From contig CM035806.1 of NCBI GenBank assembly GCA_020466095.1, forward strand, positions 67,633,762 through 67,697,761: DNA of 64,000 bases, in the 5' to 3' direction. The notes under the pieces are model-generated. The model saw nothing but the letters and a program-made list of their open reading frames with translations, was not told the DNA's origin and ran no database searches. Below are positions 43,534 through 53,407 of this stretch, piece after piece. A program made the position numbers and the translations under genes. The stretch is from Chlorops oryzae. Lineage: Eukaryota; Arthropoda; Insecta; Diptera; Chloropidae. Every line of letters begins with the position of its first letter. Position 1 is the first letter of the stretch.

Positions 43534-44259
43534 ATTTTGGAGTGACACTTATTAACCAGCCGAACTGTTTCGGATGTTTTGCAAAATGTGTCCACGTCTG
43601 ATGTATCCATTGTATACAAATTGACAGATGAACATTTGTCGGTTAAAGGACCGGGTATGCGAAAATAACTTTTTTGATCAAATAAGATAAATATTTAACT
43701 TTTAGGAAGACAAAAAGTGAAATTAGCCGCACAGCTATTTTCTAACACAACTGCTAATGCAATCCGACGTTGCTACTCTAATGGAATAGATTTATATGAA
43801 GCGTTGAAGACAACTGATTTTTTGCAGCTTGTGAATGACTGGTTTGACGTCCAGACCTCCTCAATGAAAACTTTAGGTCTTCCGGGAAAGGTAGACATAA
43901 ATTATAAGAAATACTAACTAGATTGAAACTATTTTTGTAACTGTTTTAGAAACCATATGGATTGGAGCTTTCGGCACAAAATGAAATTTTAGCGAGGATG
44001 AATGGGTTCATGTCTTGTCCTATCATACCGGGGAAAAAGAGCTTGAAATGGTTCGAAAAAGGAATTCTAATGACGAATATGCCTCTGTTTTAGCTTCATT
44101 CGTATGTCTCCCAAAAGCATAACATGGAGTTTATAGCCACAAACCGACTAAACCAAGACATTTTGGAGCAATTTTTTGGCAACATCCGCAGGAGAGGAGG
44201 ATTGAACGATCATCCAACTCCTATGGAGTTTAAATTCAGACTGAGAAAGTATGTTTTTG
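43534..44259 (+). pseudogene. P-like transposase exons: third core segment
   Basis: Resumes after the LINE: TVSDVLQNVSTSDVSIVYKL, SVKGPGMRK; an intron whose donor looks altered (ATAACT) and whose acceptor is at 43704-43705; GRQKVKLAAQLFSNTTANAI, RRCYSNGIDLYEALK, LVNDWFDVQTSS; a 59-bp intron (43891-43949); KPYGLELSAQNEILARMN; then a stop near 44090; then ATNRLNQDILEQFFGNIRRR, GGLNDHPTPMEFKFRLRKYV, ending at a good GTAAGT donor (44260). These are hallmark P-element C-terminal blocks. Confidence 0.9.
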
Positions 44260-44303
44260 GTAAGTACGAATGTGTTCCAAGTTTTATATCGTACTTATTT
44301 TTA

Positions 44304-44386
44304 TGCACTAAAAATTTACTAAAGATTGGAGTGTTTTCGCTTGTTTTGAGAAAAAACACTCTAATCTTTAGTAAATTTTCAGTGCA
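44304..44386. repeat. Long imperfect hairpin
   Basis: GCACTAAAAATTTACTAAAG with GGAGTGTTTT pairs with AAAACACTC and CTTTAGTAAATTTTCAGTGC across a short loop (44337-44351). It lies in the last intron of the P-like gene. It may be a tiny foldback MITE. No evidence of a mature small RNA. Confidence 0.7.
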
Positions 44387-45016
44387 TACAATAAAAGAAG
44401 CCCCAGTTTCGGTGAATTATTAGGTATTTTTCTTAACAAAAAGAAGACTGTTTACAAATGTTGTTCGATATAAGTACTCACGAAAATGTATAGAACCTTT
44501 TTTATATACATATGTGGTAAAATAAAATTATTTTGCTTACATCGCTGCTAGCAACTAAAAAATGTTTACTTAGACCGCTAAGCGATACTAGTTTAGTTTA
44601 ACCTAAGATTAGCTTACACTAATAAAATTCGAATTAGATATAATGATCAGTTGACATATAGGATTACTTTTAAATACTGAACAAAGATGGTTAAAATTAA
44701 TATAAAGTCGTGAAAAATAAGTTAATGAAAGTTAAATCTTTTTTAAAAAATGAATAATTAGTAATATGTACACTGAGCGAAAACTACGGTTGTGTAATTT
44801 ACAACGATTCGTAGTATACTGCGACCGTAGGTACTTTAGAGCAAAACTGTAGTACGGACGTATTCAAACATGACTTTAACAGCCATGCGTATTCTTTAGG
44901 AGCAAATTTCTTTACACACGTATTTAAAAAACTTCTATCAAAAAACACGTAAAATAGTTTTCATTTAACTTTAAGTAACATATTTAGTCCACGCGAATTA
45001 GATTTCTCCGTTGTGT

Positions 45017-45076
45017 TCGGGTAGCGTATTCGCTCAGCAATCCGAAGGGCTCGGGTTCAAACCTACAGCAGGCGAA
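45017..45076 (+). other. tRNA-like module (pseudo)
   Basis: GGTAGCGTATTCGCTCAGC resembles a box A/D-arm, and CGGGTTCAAACC a box B/T-arm. Not a functional tRNA: no acceptor stem I can pair. Confidence 0.55.
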
Positions 45077-45341
45077 TGAAATGTGTTAAAAATTGGAATT
45101 TTTCAAGTAAGTGGAAAAATATTAAAGAAAAAAAAAGACATCTAGAATGAAAAATCAAGCTTACCCCCCAACCGTATAAATTGGAGAGAAGAGAGGGCCC
45201 CATCCCGGCTTTCCAAAATATATTTTTTTTGGTTTTGCATAAAATGTTACATTTAAAAATTTTTATTCCTGTAAGGTTTTTAAATATTATATACCTAAAT
45301 TTTATGTTATTATTTGTAAAAAAAAAATAAAAAAAATTACG

Positions 45342-45395
45342 CCTGCCTGACCGGGGATCGAACCCGCCGACTTGGGATTAGCTGCTACTTTCGTA
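45342..45395 (-). other. tRNA-like module (pseudo)
   Basis: On the minus strand GGCGGGTTCGATCCCCGG is a good T-arm, followed by oligo-T. The same GTCGGCGGGTTCGATCCC core recurs at 62172. Confidence 0.55.
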
Positions 45396-45749
45396 TTTAC
45401 ACTTTTTTACTACGCTTGTGGTTATTTTAACTACGTCCGTTAATAGAGCCAAATCATTGCTGTTCGTAGTTAAATTAACTACGTTTTTGTTATTTTTACT
45501 ACGATTTTTAGCTCAGTGTACTTAAAAAAAATATAATAAATGAAGAATTTTAAATAAAAAGCAAGGTGTATTAAATACGGTTTGATAAAAAGGATTCCGA
45601 TTTCGAATTTTTTTCTTCATTTATTGAAAGAGCTGTAGCAAGGTGTAGCTGTAATATTTCGTTTCAGAAAAAAGGTATAGTTGAGGTGAATATATGAAAT
45701 ATCAAAATGCACTCATTTCGCCAATATTATGTATAATTTCTATTCACAG

Positions 45750-46234
45750 CCAGAAATACCGAATTATTGGGACAAGTCGGAAACGTGCAAACTGAAAATA
45801 CAATTTGGTTGCAAAGTTCTCATTATACAGACGAGCTCACTCGCAGCGGGAATGCTACAGCAGATTTGCACGATCCCGATGACTTTCAGATGGAATCGAT
45901 GGAATGCGATGAGTTAGAAGACTCTCAGATCGCTAAAGAGATCGGTGTCTTACATGAAGACGGTTTAGAGTACGTTGCGGGCTTCCTCATTCATAAACTG
46001 AACTTGACAGAATTCGAAAGCAAACACAGTTCATTAACTTGGGTTGATCAGGTGTCTAAAGGAAACTTAAGGAAACCTTCTCAGCTCTTTCTTGGTTCTG
46101 TTAAGAAACTAGAGATGCTTTTTCAACAGTTTAACCAAGACAATATATGCCATAGCCAGCGATTGCAGTCTAAATTGATTGCAAAAATCAGATTAATAGA
46201 GTTGCCCGATCGCGTTAAGCAGCTTTTTTTTTAA
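45750..46234 (+). pseudogene. P-like transposase last exon
   Basis: After the TATTCACAG acceptor the frame from the 44259 donor continues ARNTELLGQVGNVQTENTIW, then HEDGLEYVAGFLIHKLNLTE, LTWVDQVSKGNLRKPSQLF, LEMLFQQFNQDN and KQLFF. The GLEYVAGFLIHKL and KGNLRKPS blocks match the C-terminus of P-element transposases. No break within this exon. Confidence 0.88.
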
Positions 46235-47353
46235 ACTCGAATCCATTTTTGCATAAAAAGCCTCAATAAGCGTCCTAAATTCAAAAAAGCTAAACAATGT
46301 ATAATGGGTTTCAGGAAAATGATTAAAATTCAGCTTTGATTGTGAGTATATTGAGTGATTCGGTAAAACATTTTTCAACATTAACTTTAAAATTTACAGC
46401 TAACTTTAATTGTTCCAATATAGAGTGGGTTTTAATTTAATTTTCCACTATAAAACGTGCGTTTTATTTAAAATTATAATTATATGAAGATCTTAGTTAC
46501 AATACACTTAACTGGAAGAACCATTCTTTGTCTGCATTGGTAATGCATTTCAAAAAAGTTTTATGAAATTTGCGCCTTTCAGTTTTGGTATTTGAAAAAA
46601 CGTTCGTCAACTAAACTAGAAATGTTTGAAATTGCACACGCGAATGTTGTATGCTCGGGGGTGAACGTCTAAGTCCTGTTCCATACTAGGCGACAGTCGC
46701 CGGAGACACATTTTGTTTTGAAGAAGAGAGAGGGCCGGGGAAGAGAGAGGGATGCTGTTCTCTCTCTTCTCCGACCGTCCCTCGCCATCAAAACAAAATG
46801 TGTCTCCGGCGACTATCGCCTAGTATGGAACAGGACCAAGTATCCCGCGATCGATATACAAACGTGGAAATTCCCGATTGTGCATTCTCTCAATGTTGTT
46901 TGGCACTGTAATTCTTGCGTGTAAGCAGTTTCATTGCCTTTTTGTTTGTTCAATCGTTGGGTGTTCTTTAAGTGACTTCACTCGTCAGCTAGTATGCGTT
47001 CTTGTTAGCCACGTAAAGAGAGCTCAGCCATTTCCATTCCGTGAATTTGGTCGTTGTGGAGCTAGTACTAAACAAAGGTCCTTGTGTTTTGATTAACTTC
47101 AATAGGTGAATTCAAAGTTACTTACAATAAACATAAATAAAAACAAGATCCGTTGATTTTTTCGATTTTGTATTGCAAAAGAAATATTTTTAAAATTCAA
47201 AATTAAATGTCACATTTGTTATTTGTTTACAATTTTGTTTTTGTATATATCAGCTGATATTGACATTTGGCTGTACTCAAAACAAAAAAGAAACTCCCTG
47301 TTGTTTTTGTCGAGTTGTACTTGTTGTAGAACTGCTATCACCTTATTAAATAC
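46235..47353 (+). other. P-like 3' untranslated region and right subterminal region
   Basis: No coding signal. It contains the palindromic MITE at 46673-46836. The right terminal repeat begins around ACTGCTATCACC (47331). Confidence 0.6.
46673..46836. mobile_element. Near-palindromic MITE (164 bp)
   Basis: Arms GTCCTGTTCCATACTAGGCG... and its reverse complement (46787-46836) match for about 48 bp with one or two mismatches, with a GAGAGAGGG centre. Flanks TAA/CAA hint at a TAA-type target. Confidence 0.72.
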
Positions 47354-48138
47354 GGTGCCGTGACATAACGCCCATGGACTTAAGGCCCACGGGCCTTAAG
47401 TCCGCAGTAATGGCGGACTTAAGGCCCAAAATTGGGTTTGGCCTTATGTCCGAAAACAAGAAGGACATAACGCCACAATTTTCTCGGACATAAGACCAAA
47501 ATTATTTGGGCGTAATGTCTATCAGAGAAACGGTAATAGCACCACAAAAAATTTCTATAGCGTCACGCATTTAAAAATGAAAAATAATTTTTAGGTATTT
47601 GTTAATCTTTCTTAATTTTTTATTTGTTTTGAGGGCCGGCTTAGCGGTTATTTTAAAAAAATCACGCGGAAAAAAAGGGATTGGAACCCTTTGGACAGGG
47701 CCAAAAGTAAGGAAATATTGAAATCCTTTTGCGTTTTAAAGTTGCACAAGGACTTAAAGCTTTGTGATAAAAAAAATACAGTTGCAGTTACCTCCATGGG
47801 CGTTATGGCACGGCAACTGTAACTTTTTAGCAGACAACTTTTTGGCCCTGTCCAAGGGGTCCAATCCCTTTTTTTTCCGCGTGGTTACTGGAAATGTTAC
47901 TGTTTATATGGAATAAAATATAGAAATAATTTAAAAATAATAAAAAAAAAAAATTTTTTTTAATTTATAAAAACATAAAAAAAATTTTTTTTTCTTCAAA
48001 CGGACTTAAAGCCCGTGGGGTTTCTGTCTTTCTTATTTTCGGACATAAGGCCAAACCCAATTTTGGGCCTTAAGTCCACCATTACTGCGGACTTAAGGCC
48101 CGTGGGACTTAAGTCCATGGGCGTTATGTCACGGCACC
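47354..48138. mobile_element. Foldback/Mutator-type MITE inside the P-like terminal repeat (785 bp)
   Basis: Long inverted arms start GGTGCCGTGACATAACGCCC at both ends, with nested palindromes of GGACTTAAGGCCC. It is flanked by a perfect 9-bp duplication ATTAAATAC (47345-47353, 48139-48147), the size made by Mutator-like transposons. Its middle carries a second inverted pair (47632-47705 versus 47835-47885) and a partial arm copy near 47790-47815. Confidence 0.8.
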
Positions 48139-48161
48139 ATTAAATACACCTTGATTCGATC

Positions 48162-48399
48162 GTTCGATTTTGAACAAGTATTCCAATAGTCGCATTTCAA
48201 CAACTGTTCGAATAATCGAAGAACATCAACTATTCGATTAGTAGTATTCGATTAAGAATCGTTCGTAAAGTTGTTATTGGAATGTTCGAATATTCGAATA
48301 TTTGAATTATTCGAACATTTTCAATAGCCCTATTTCAACATTAAGGTAACGATATTTATATATATTTTATATATATATATACAGGCCACTAGGGGAACG
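48162..48399. other. Spacer rich in ATTCGA motifs
   Basis: Repeated ATTCGA/TCGAAT words, e.g. TTCGAATATTCGAATA near 48284. No element end defined. Confidence 0.45.
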
Positions 48400-49478
48400 A
48401 TGGTGAAGCGGTGCAAAGCAGTACTGTGCGGAAGTGACACTTAAAACGCTTTCAACACTGCAAACTGGTCGAGGACAGCACAAGCGCTGGTCACTTTTGG
48501 GGTTCCTTGGTACTTCCGGAAAATGGTGTGTAACTATTTTTGCGGTAGGTGGCTCTAGGTATAGTTGGACTGGGAAACAAAGCGGTTCACGGTTTCCTGC
48601 GGTTTTCTGCAATGCTCCTGTGGTACGTGCTGCACGACGGAGTTCTTAAAGTCGGCCTTCATGGTAGCTGCACAAGCGTTGGCTATGTCGAAGACCTTGA
48701 AATTGTTACTGCAAAAACTATAGAGGAAATCTCGGAGCGGTGCGCAGCAGCTGTTGACATAGTAACCAACTGGCTTCGGGAAAATGGGCTCCAGCAAACT
48801 GTCTATAAATTCGAATCGATCCTTCTTACTGCCGGAAGAAGCGAGAATATTTTTTTCATTTTGGAGGGAGGACCCCAAATAAAAATGTAAGGTACCTGCG
48901 GTACCTAGGTGGCCTCATAGAAACCAGGATAGCTTTAAGAGACCTCCTGAGGATGGGAATTGAGAAGGAAGCAAGAGTGACAGTTGCCCTATTGCCAATC
49001 ATGGCGAAAACTTCTGGAATACGAGCCACAAAACTCCTTGCGAGAGTCACCAGTTCCGAAATATTATACGCAACTCACATCTGGGTTTTCCGCACTGTTT
49101 CGGATGATGGTGCTGGCGTTATAGCAAGCCACCGCTTCAAATGCTGGTCTGCGAATTAACTTATATCCGGCAGAGAAGAGTGAAGAAGAAGGAAGCGCGC
49201 CGCTCTACCATGAGTATATGGCAACAGCAGTGGGATGATTCGACGAAAGGGAGATGGACGCACGCTCTGATCCCAAATCTTCATGTGTGGGTTTACAGGA
49301 AACATTGTGATGTAGACTTTTACCTCACACAGATCCCAAGCAGAAAAGGATTTTTCCAACAGTATTTGCACCGTTTCAAGCAAGAAGATGATTCGTTTTG
49401 CCCGAGCTGCGAAGGAATACTAGACTCAAACCACGATCTCTTTCTTTTTCTTGATTCAACAAAGCCGGAGGAGAAATG
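48400..49478 (+). pseudogene. R1-like LINE ORF2 fragment (RT C-terminus to Cys/His tail)
   Basis: Read in several frames: GLNGS-type block is absent; VLHDGVLKVGLHGSCTSVGY, VEDLEIVTAKTIEEISE (where the ADD motif should be, VED stands), NWLRENGLQQTVYK, then ETRIALRDLLRMGIEKEARV, ALLPIMAKTSGIRATK, and STKGRWTHALIPNLHVWV, CDVDFYLTQIPSRKGFFQQY and CPSCEGILDSNHDLF. These blocks are those of R1-clade elements downstream of the RT active site. Heavily decayed, with the catalytic motif changed. Confidence 0.75.
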
Positions 49479-50460
49479 AACCGCGCAAAACCTCATACTA
49501 AAAATGATAAGCTCACCCGACGCATAGCGAGCAATATCGACGACTTCAGCGAGAATCATGACTCAGCTAAGAGTTCATGAACGACAAAATGCTAGCGAAC
49601 GCACAGGAAGTGCAGTGCCCTCTCAAAAAACGCGAGAGTCACGACCTTGTAGGACCTACTAACGATTTGAGCTAATGCTCAGGACGCCTTCTTACATAAT
49701 ACCTAACGGTAGTTCCACAAAGAGCTTTCCCTATGGACTAGAGGACATGTTCTCAGTAGATTGAAGTCCGAAACTGACTTCGGTTTTCGATGCTTCGGAG
49801 TCCTCGTTAAAAGAAAAACCACACACACACACACACAAATGGACTTAAACGTTTCCCAGCAGAAAGAAAGGGGTCGAATTTTGCTTTGACGATATCGTTT
49901 CAATAGGCCCAAGGAGAAGGTATGTAAACTGGTACCAATGTCTATAGCGTCTCTACATTTCGGGGCTAGAAAAATAATGTGGACAACAGGTATAGCCATG
50001 TCACCAGTACCACGGTCTCCAGTTGACATCCAATGACATGTATTGGGAAATGTCTATTGCAGTAATGCATTGCCCGGGTACAAGTGGTGGCTGTACCCAT
50101 TGACAAAGTCGATAGAGAAACGCCACCATGTAACATATATATATTTTTTTTTTAACTTTTATTTTATTTATTGTATCACTCATTTTACATGAGTCCATCA
50201 ATAAGTAGGAAAATCTTAAATCTAGTTTGGAATTAATTACATGATATGTAGCATTATTACTATTAATACGCATATAAATGTAATTACTATTTTCATGAGA
50301 GCCTCAGATAAGGAAACCTGGGCGTAAAACGGCCAATTCACTGTCAAATCCTTGAACAAACCCTTCAAACGTGCTAGTGAAAACTAAAGTCCGTGTGCAC
50401 ATAGACTCTACTTTTCACCGACACATGTAAACCATGTATATAGCCGCATTTTCTGCTGGG
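49479..50460. other. LINE 3' remnant and spacer
   Basis: 49479-49800 is probably the 3' end of the R1-like fragment (NRAKPHTKNDKLTRRIAS-like reading), ending near a short (CA)n at 49810-49840. The rest shows nothing recognisable. Confidence 0.45.
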
Positions 50461-51552
50461 TTATTATTCTATTCTATATTGCTACGAGAATTTTATAGCC
50501 TCCTTGCGATGCACCGCAGGAGTTTTGATGAAATCCATTTAGCATTTTGGTAAAGATTTTTGAAAGCGATTTTAATTAACGAAGCACAACGCGTTTATAA
50601 TTTTACAAATCCCCGAACGAAGGAGCAAACAAAAAGTCGCTGCGCTCTACTCGAATTAAAATACGAACGGTTACACATACATATGTATGCATGCCTTTTA
50701 CGTATTTACATTCGACACTTGTACATTGTTTCGATTGACAAGACTAGAATACAGCAAATAGAGCAAAGGATAAGGGGTCTTAGGTTAATGAGCTTGGGTG
50801 GCTTGGATGGTTTGTGCGTCTTCCTGACTGAACGAGTCAAATCTAAAGGATTGTAAATTCGAGCTTTTGATTGGAAAACTTATGATGACGATAATGAAAG
50901 TCATGGGTGGATTTGAATCGGGAAAATTACTCAGAAGAGTTGTTGAATGGGCTGTTTGGTTTTTTTTTTTTTTTTGTTCATTACAAGCAAGTCTTATCAA
51001 CCATACCGATTTCCGATGATTGTTGGGGTTTTCCAATTTCTGCTCCAAATCTCAATTCGTTTCTTGTTTCCAGACAATTTGTTATAAAAAATTACAATAA
51101 TCCTTGATTTTGCTCCATTCGAATGAACTTATTACTTTCGTTATCGCCACAATAAGTTTTCAAATCCAAGAGTTTCAGGCTTACAATGCTTTAGATTTGA
51201 CTCGTTCAGTCATGAGAGCGCCTTCCTGACTCCACACGAGCCCTCAAAGCTCATTAACCTAAGACCCATTATCCTTTGCTCTATTTGCTGTATTCCACTC
51301 TTGTCAATCGAGACAATCTGTAAGTGTCGAATTCACATACCCTGCAAAGATTAGAACTAGAGCAGAAGTACCTACTCTTTGACTACTCCTCAAATTAAAA
51401 ATTGTACTCGCTCATAATTTCCTCCCCCAATGCATTGAACTGCCAACTTTGACACATACGTGTAGTTCGAAAATCGAGACTCGCGTTTTAACTAGTGCAG
51501 AATGTAGAGACAACGGGGCCAATTCAGTTCATTTGTTATACTACGTTAATAG

Positions 51553-51625
51553 AAAGACGAGCTGTCGTAGCTCAGTGGGCAGCGCATGTGCAGCGTTAAA
51601 AAGGGCCCTGGTTCCATTCCCCGTC
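51553..51625 (+). other. tRNA-like module (pseudo)
   Basis: TCGTAGCTCAGTGGGCAGCG is a good D-arm/box A and CTGGTTCCATTCCCCG a weaker T-arm; an oligo-T run (51642-51650) follows as a pol III terminator would. The middle (GTTAAAAAGGGCC) does not fold as an anticodon arm, so this looks like a tRNA-derived piece. Confidence 0.6.
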
Positions 51626-51677
51626 CAGCCGAATGTAGATTTTTTTTTATAATTGGCAGCTTAAATTGAAATCTTAA

Positions 51678-51916
51678 GGGCCAATATTACCGAACATATC
51701 TTAAAAAATGTTAAAACTTACATACATCCATATAAAAGTTTTGAAAAAAATTGCATTTTCAATCCAAATTTAAAATTGAAATTTTTCATCGTGTTTAAAT
51801 GAACTGTCAAATAGTTTTAAAATATTTTGCAAATATTTTTACAAATTTGAATGGAGAAAACCAAAAGAGGATTTTTATTTTAAAATATTATGAAATACGC
51901 TTAGTAATATTGGCCC
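51678..51916. mobile_element. Harbinger-type MITE (239 bp)
   Basis: Ends GGGCCAATATTAC / GTAATATTGGCCC with TAA on both sides (51675-51677, 51917-51919). A 3-bp TWA duplication is usual for PIF/Harbinger. Confidence 0.75.
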
Positions 51917-52575
51917 TAAGAGGAATAAAAAGCAAATAACTAAAACGGAAAGGTTTCAAATAGAAATTTGGGAAAAATTTTGTGCGCGAAGTTCTGGAGC
52001 AGCATTGGCGAAGACTTCAAATAAAATTATTTGAATTTTTCGAATTTTACAATTCTTCCAAATTTTTTTCGCCTGCGATAGGAATCGAGTTCGAGCTCTT
52101 CAGATTGCTAAGCTCACACGCTTTCTCTGCGCCATGGAGCCATCTGACTCACGCGCAGCAAATGTGTATATTAGATTAATGTGTGAGCAAAATTTAACTG
52201 TAGACAACTCGTTGACCATATCACTAGTTTGGTTTTACTGTCTGTGTCTCTATTCGTGTAAAAGTCTTTCTCGTATACTCGAGAACTACTCGCTAGGGCC
52301 CCAACTTGCACCATGCTTTCTATAGGGTACGTAAAAGGCATGCATACATACATATGTATATGTAACCGTTCGTATTTTAATTCGAGTAGAGCGCAGCGAC
52401 TTTTTGTTCGCTCCTTCGTTCGGGGATTTGTAAAATTATAAACGCGTTGTGCTTCGTTAATTGAAATCGCTACGAAAATCTTTACCAAAATGCTAAATGG
52501 ATTTCATCAAAACTCCTGCGGTGTATCGCAAGGAGGCTATAAAATTCTCGCAGCTACAATAGAATAGAACAATAA

Positions 52576-53051
52576 ACGAATTCGGTCGTTTGAGTGTGCA
52601 TACATATGTGTGTGATTATCGGTGATTTTGTGTGGGTATTTTCTATTTCAGTATGAATGATTTTATCGCAGCTCGAACGTGCACTGGGTCTTCGAAATCT
52701 CTTGCTACAGCGTTTTTTGGCCCTGGCTTTATTAATGACGCTTTACATGTTTTGTTTTTTTTATTGTTTTTTATTTCTTTGACAAAAATTGTACATCTTG
52801 TTTTGAATGCTTTTCAGGCTTATGCTGTATTTACACTTTTGAAGATTTTGTCAAAATCTCTTTCAAAACAATCGTCAACAAGTGTAAATGTCAAAATTTC
52901 TGAGAAAAAAATGGTGTTTTCTTTGTTTGTTATTGGTATTGAATAGGACTTCCCCAATCTGTTTATTAACACAGCTTTTGACAGGATCTAAACGGGAATG
53001 GCTCGACTTGCCAGAATGACATTTAGGTTTCCAGGCATTTTAAGTTTATAT
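52576..53051. other. Spacer, nothing recognised
   Basis: An open stretch at 52650-52946 is Phe/Leu/Ser-rich and has no recognisable domain; I do not call it a gene. Confidence 0.45.
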
Positions 53052-53407
53052 TAAGGGTATTCCCTTAAAGGTGTAATTGCCTCGAAAACCTCAAAAATTC
53101 GAAAACTCACAAGCCTCTAAAATGACCTGTCAAATTTTGTGTGAAAAATTTTACACGCCAGCTTCGAAAATTTTCAAGTCAAATTGGTCGCGTATTTGGC
53201 TCGTGTTTCGAAGCGTAAGTTGTAGTGTTGCCGTGAAACCAAAATTAAAACTACTAAATGCCCTATAATAAGAACAAATTCTCAATACCAATAGCAGCTT
53301 GATGTTTATTTTTATTAAAATGAACATTATAATAGTGAAACATTTTTTGGAGAAATAAAAATAATTTAGTTTAAGCATTTTCCTATGAGAAAACGAGACT
53401 TACAGTA

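Larger units (their letters stand above)
44771..45518. mobile_element. MITE with CACTGAGC ends and paired tRNA-like modules (748 bp)
   Basis: Ends CACTGAGCGAAAA / TTTTTAGCTCAGTG flanked by TA (44769-44770, 45519-45520). Contains a plus-strand tRNA-like stretch (45017-45076, box B GGTTCAAACC) and a minus-strand one (45342-45395, box B GGTTCGATCCC followed on that strand by T-runs). No ORF. It sits in the P-like last intron. Confidence 0.75.
23991..48153 (+). mobile_element. P-element-like transposon expanded to 24 kb by nested insertions
   Basis: Left end CAAGGTGTATTTAATAAGG... and right end form a 29-bp perfect inverted repeat once a MITE inserted in the right repeat (47354-48138) is removed. 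Both ends are bordered by ATTCGATC (23983-23990 and 48154-48161), the 8-bp duplication expected of P elements. Inside, in order: a THAP zinc-finger remnant, a coiled-coil exon and several exons of a P/THAP9-type transposase. Insertions of BEL/Pao, Transib, an I-clade LINE and MITEs split it. Transposase stops, an altered splice donor and THAP frameshifts show it is inactive. Confidence 0.92.
51347..52322. mobile_element. Insert within foldback arm, with tRNA-like module and MITE
   Basis: Begins near CTGCAAAGATTAGAAC after ATACC and ends near CTTTCTATAGGGTACG. It breaks the foldback arm between CGAATTCACATACC and GGTACGTAAAAGGC. Contains the tRNA-like sequence at 51553 and the MITE at 51678. 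Identity unknown. Confidence 0.55.
50461..52575. mobile_element. Large foldback element with a nested insert
   Basis: Left arm 50461 to about 50905 is inverted in two blocks on the right: about 51130-51346 and 52323-52575. Shared words include AATTTTATAGCCTCCTTGCG, AACGCGTTTATAATTTTAC, GAGCAAAGGATAAGGGGTC and GAACGAGTCAAATCTAAAG. The right arm is interrupted by about 976 bp (51347-52322). Removing it gives arms of about 450 bp. No transposase found. Confidence 0.75.

Noticed and set aside
51553..51625. Functional tRNA gene
   Set aside because: D-arm is good but the anticodon arm and T-stem do not pair; treated as a tRNA-derived module.
52650..52946. Hydrophobic 99-104-codon ORF, possible membrane protein
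   Set aside because: No recognisable domain, AT-driven Phe/Leu/Lys bias, no homologous neighbour; not supported.
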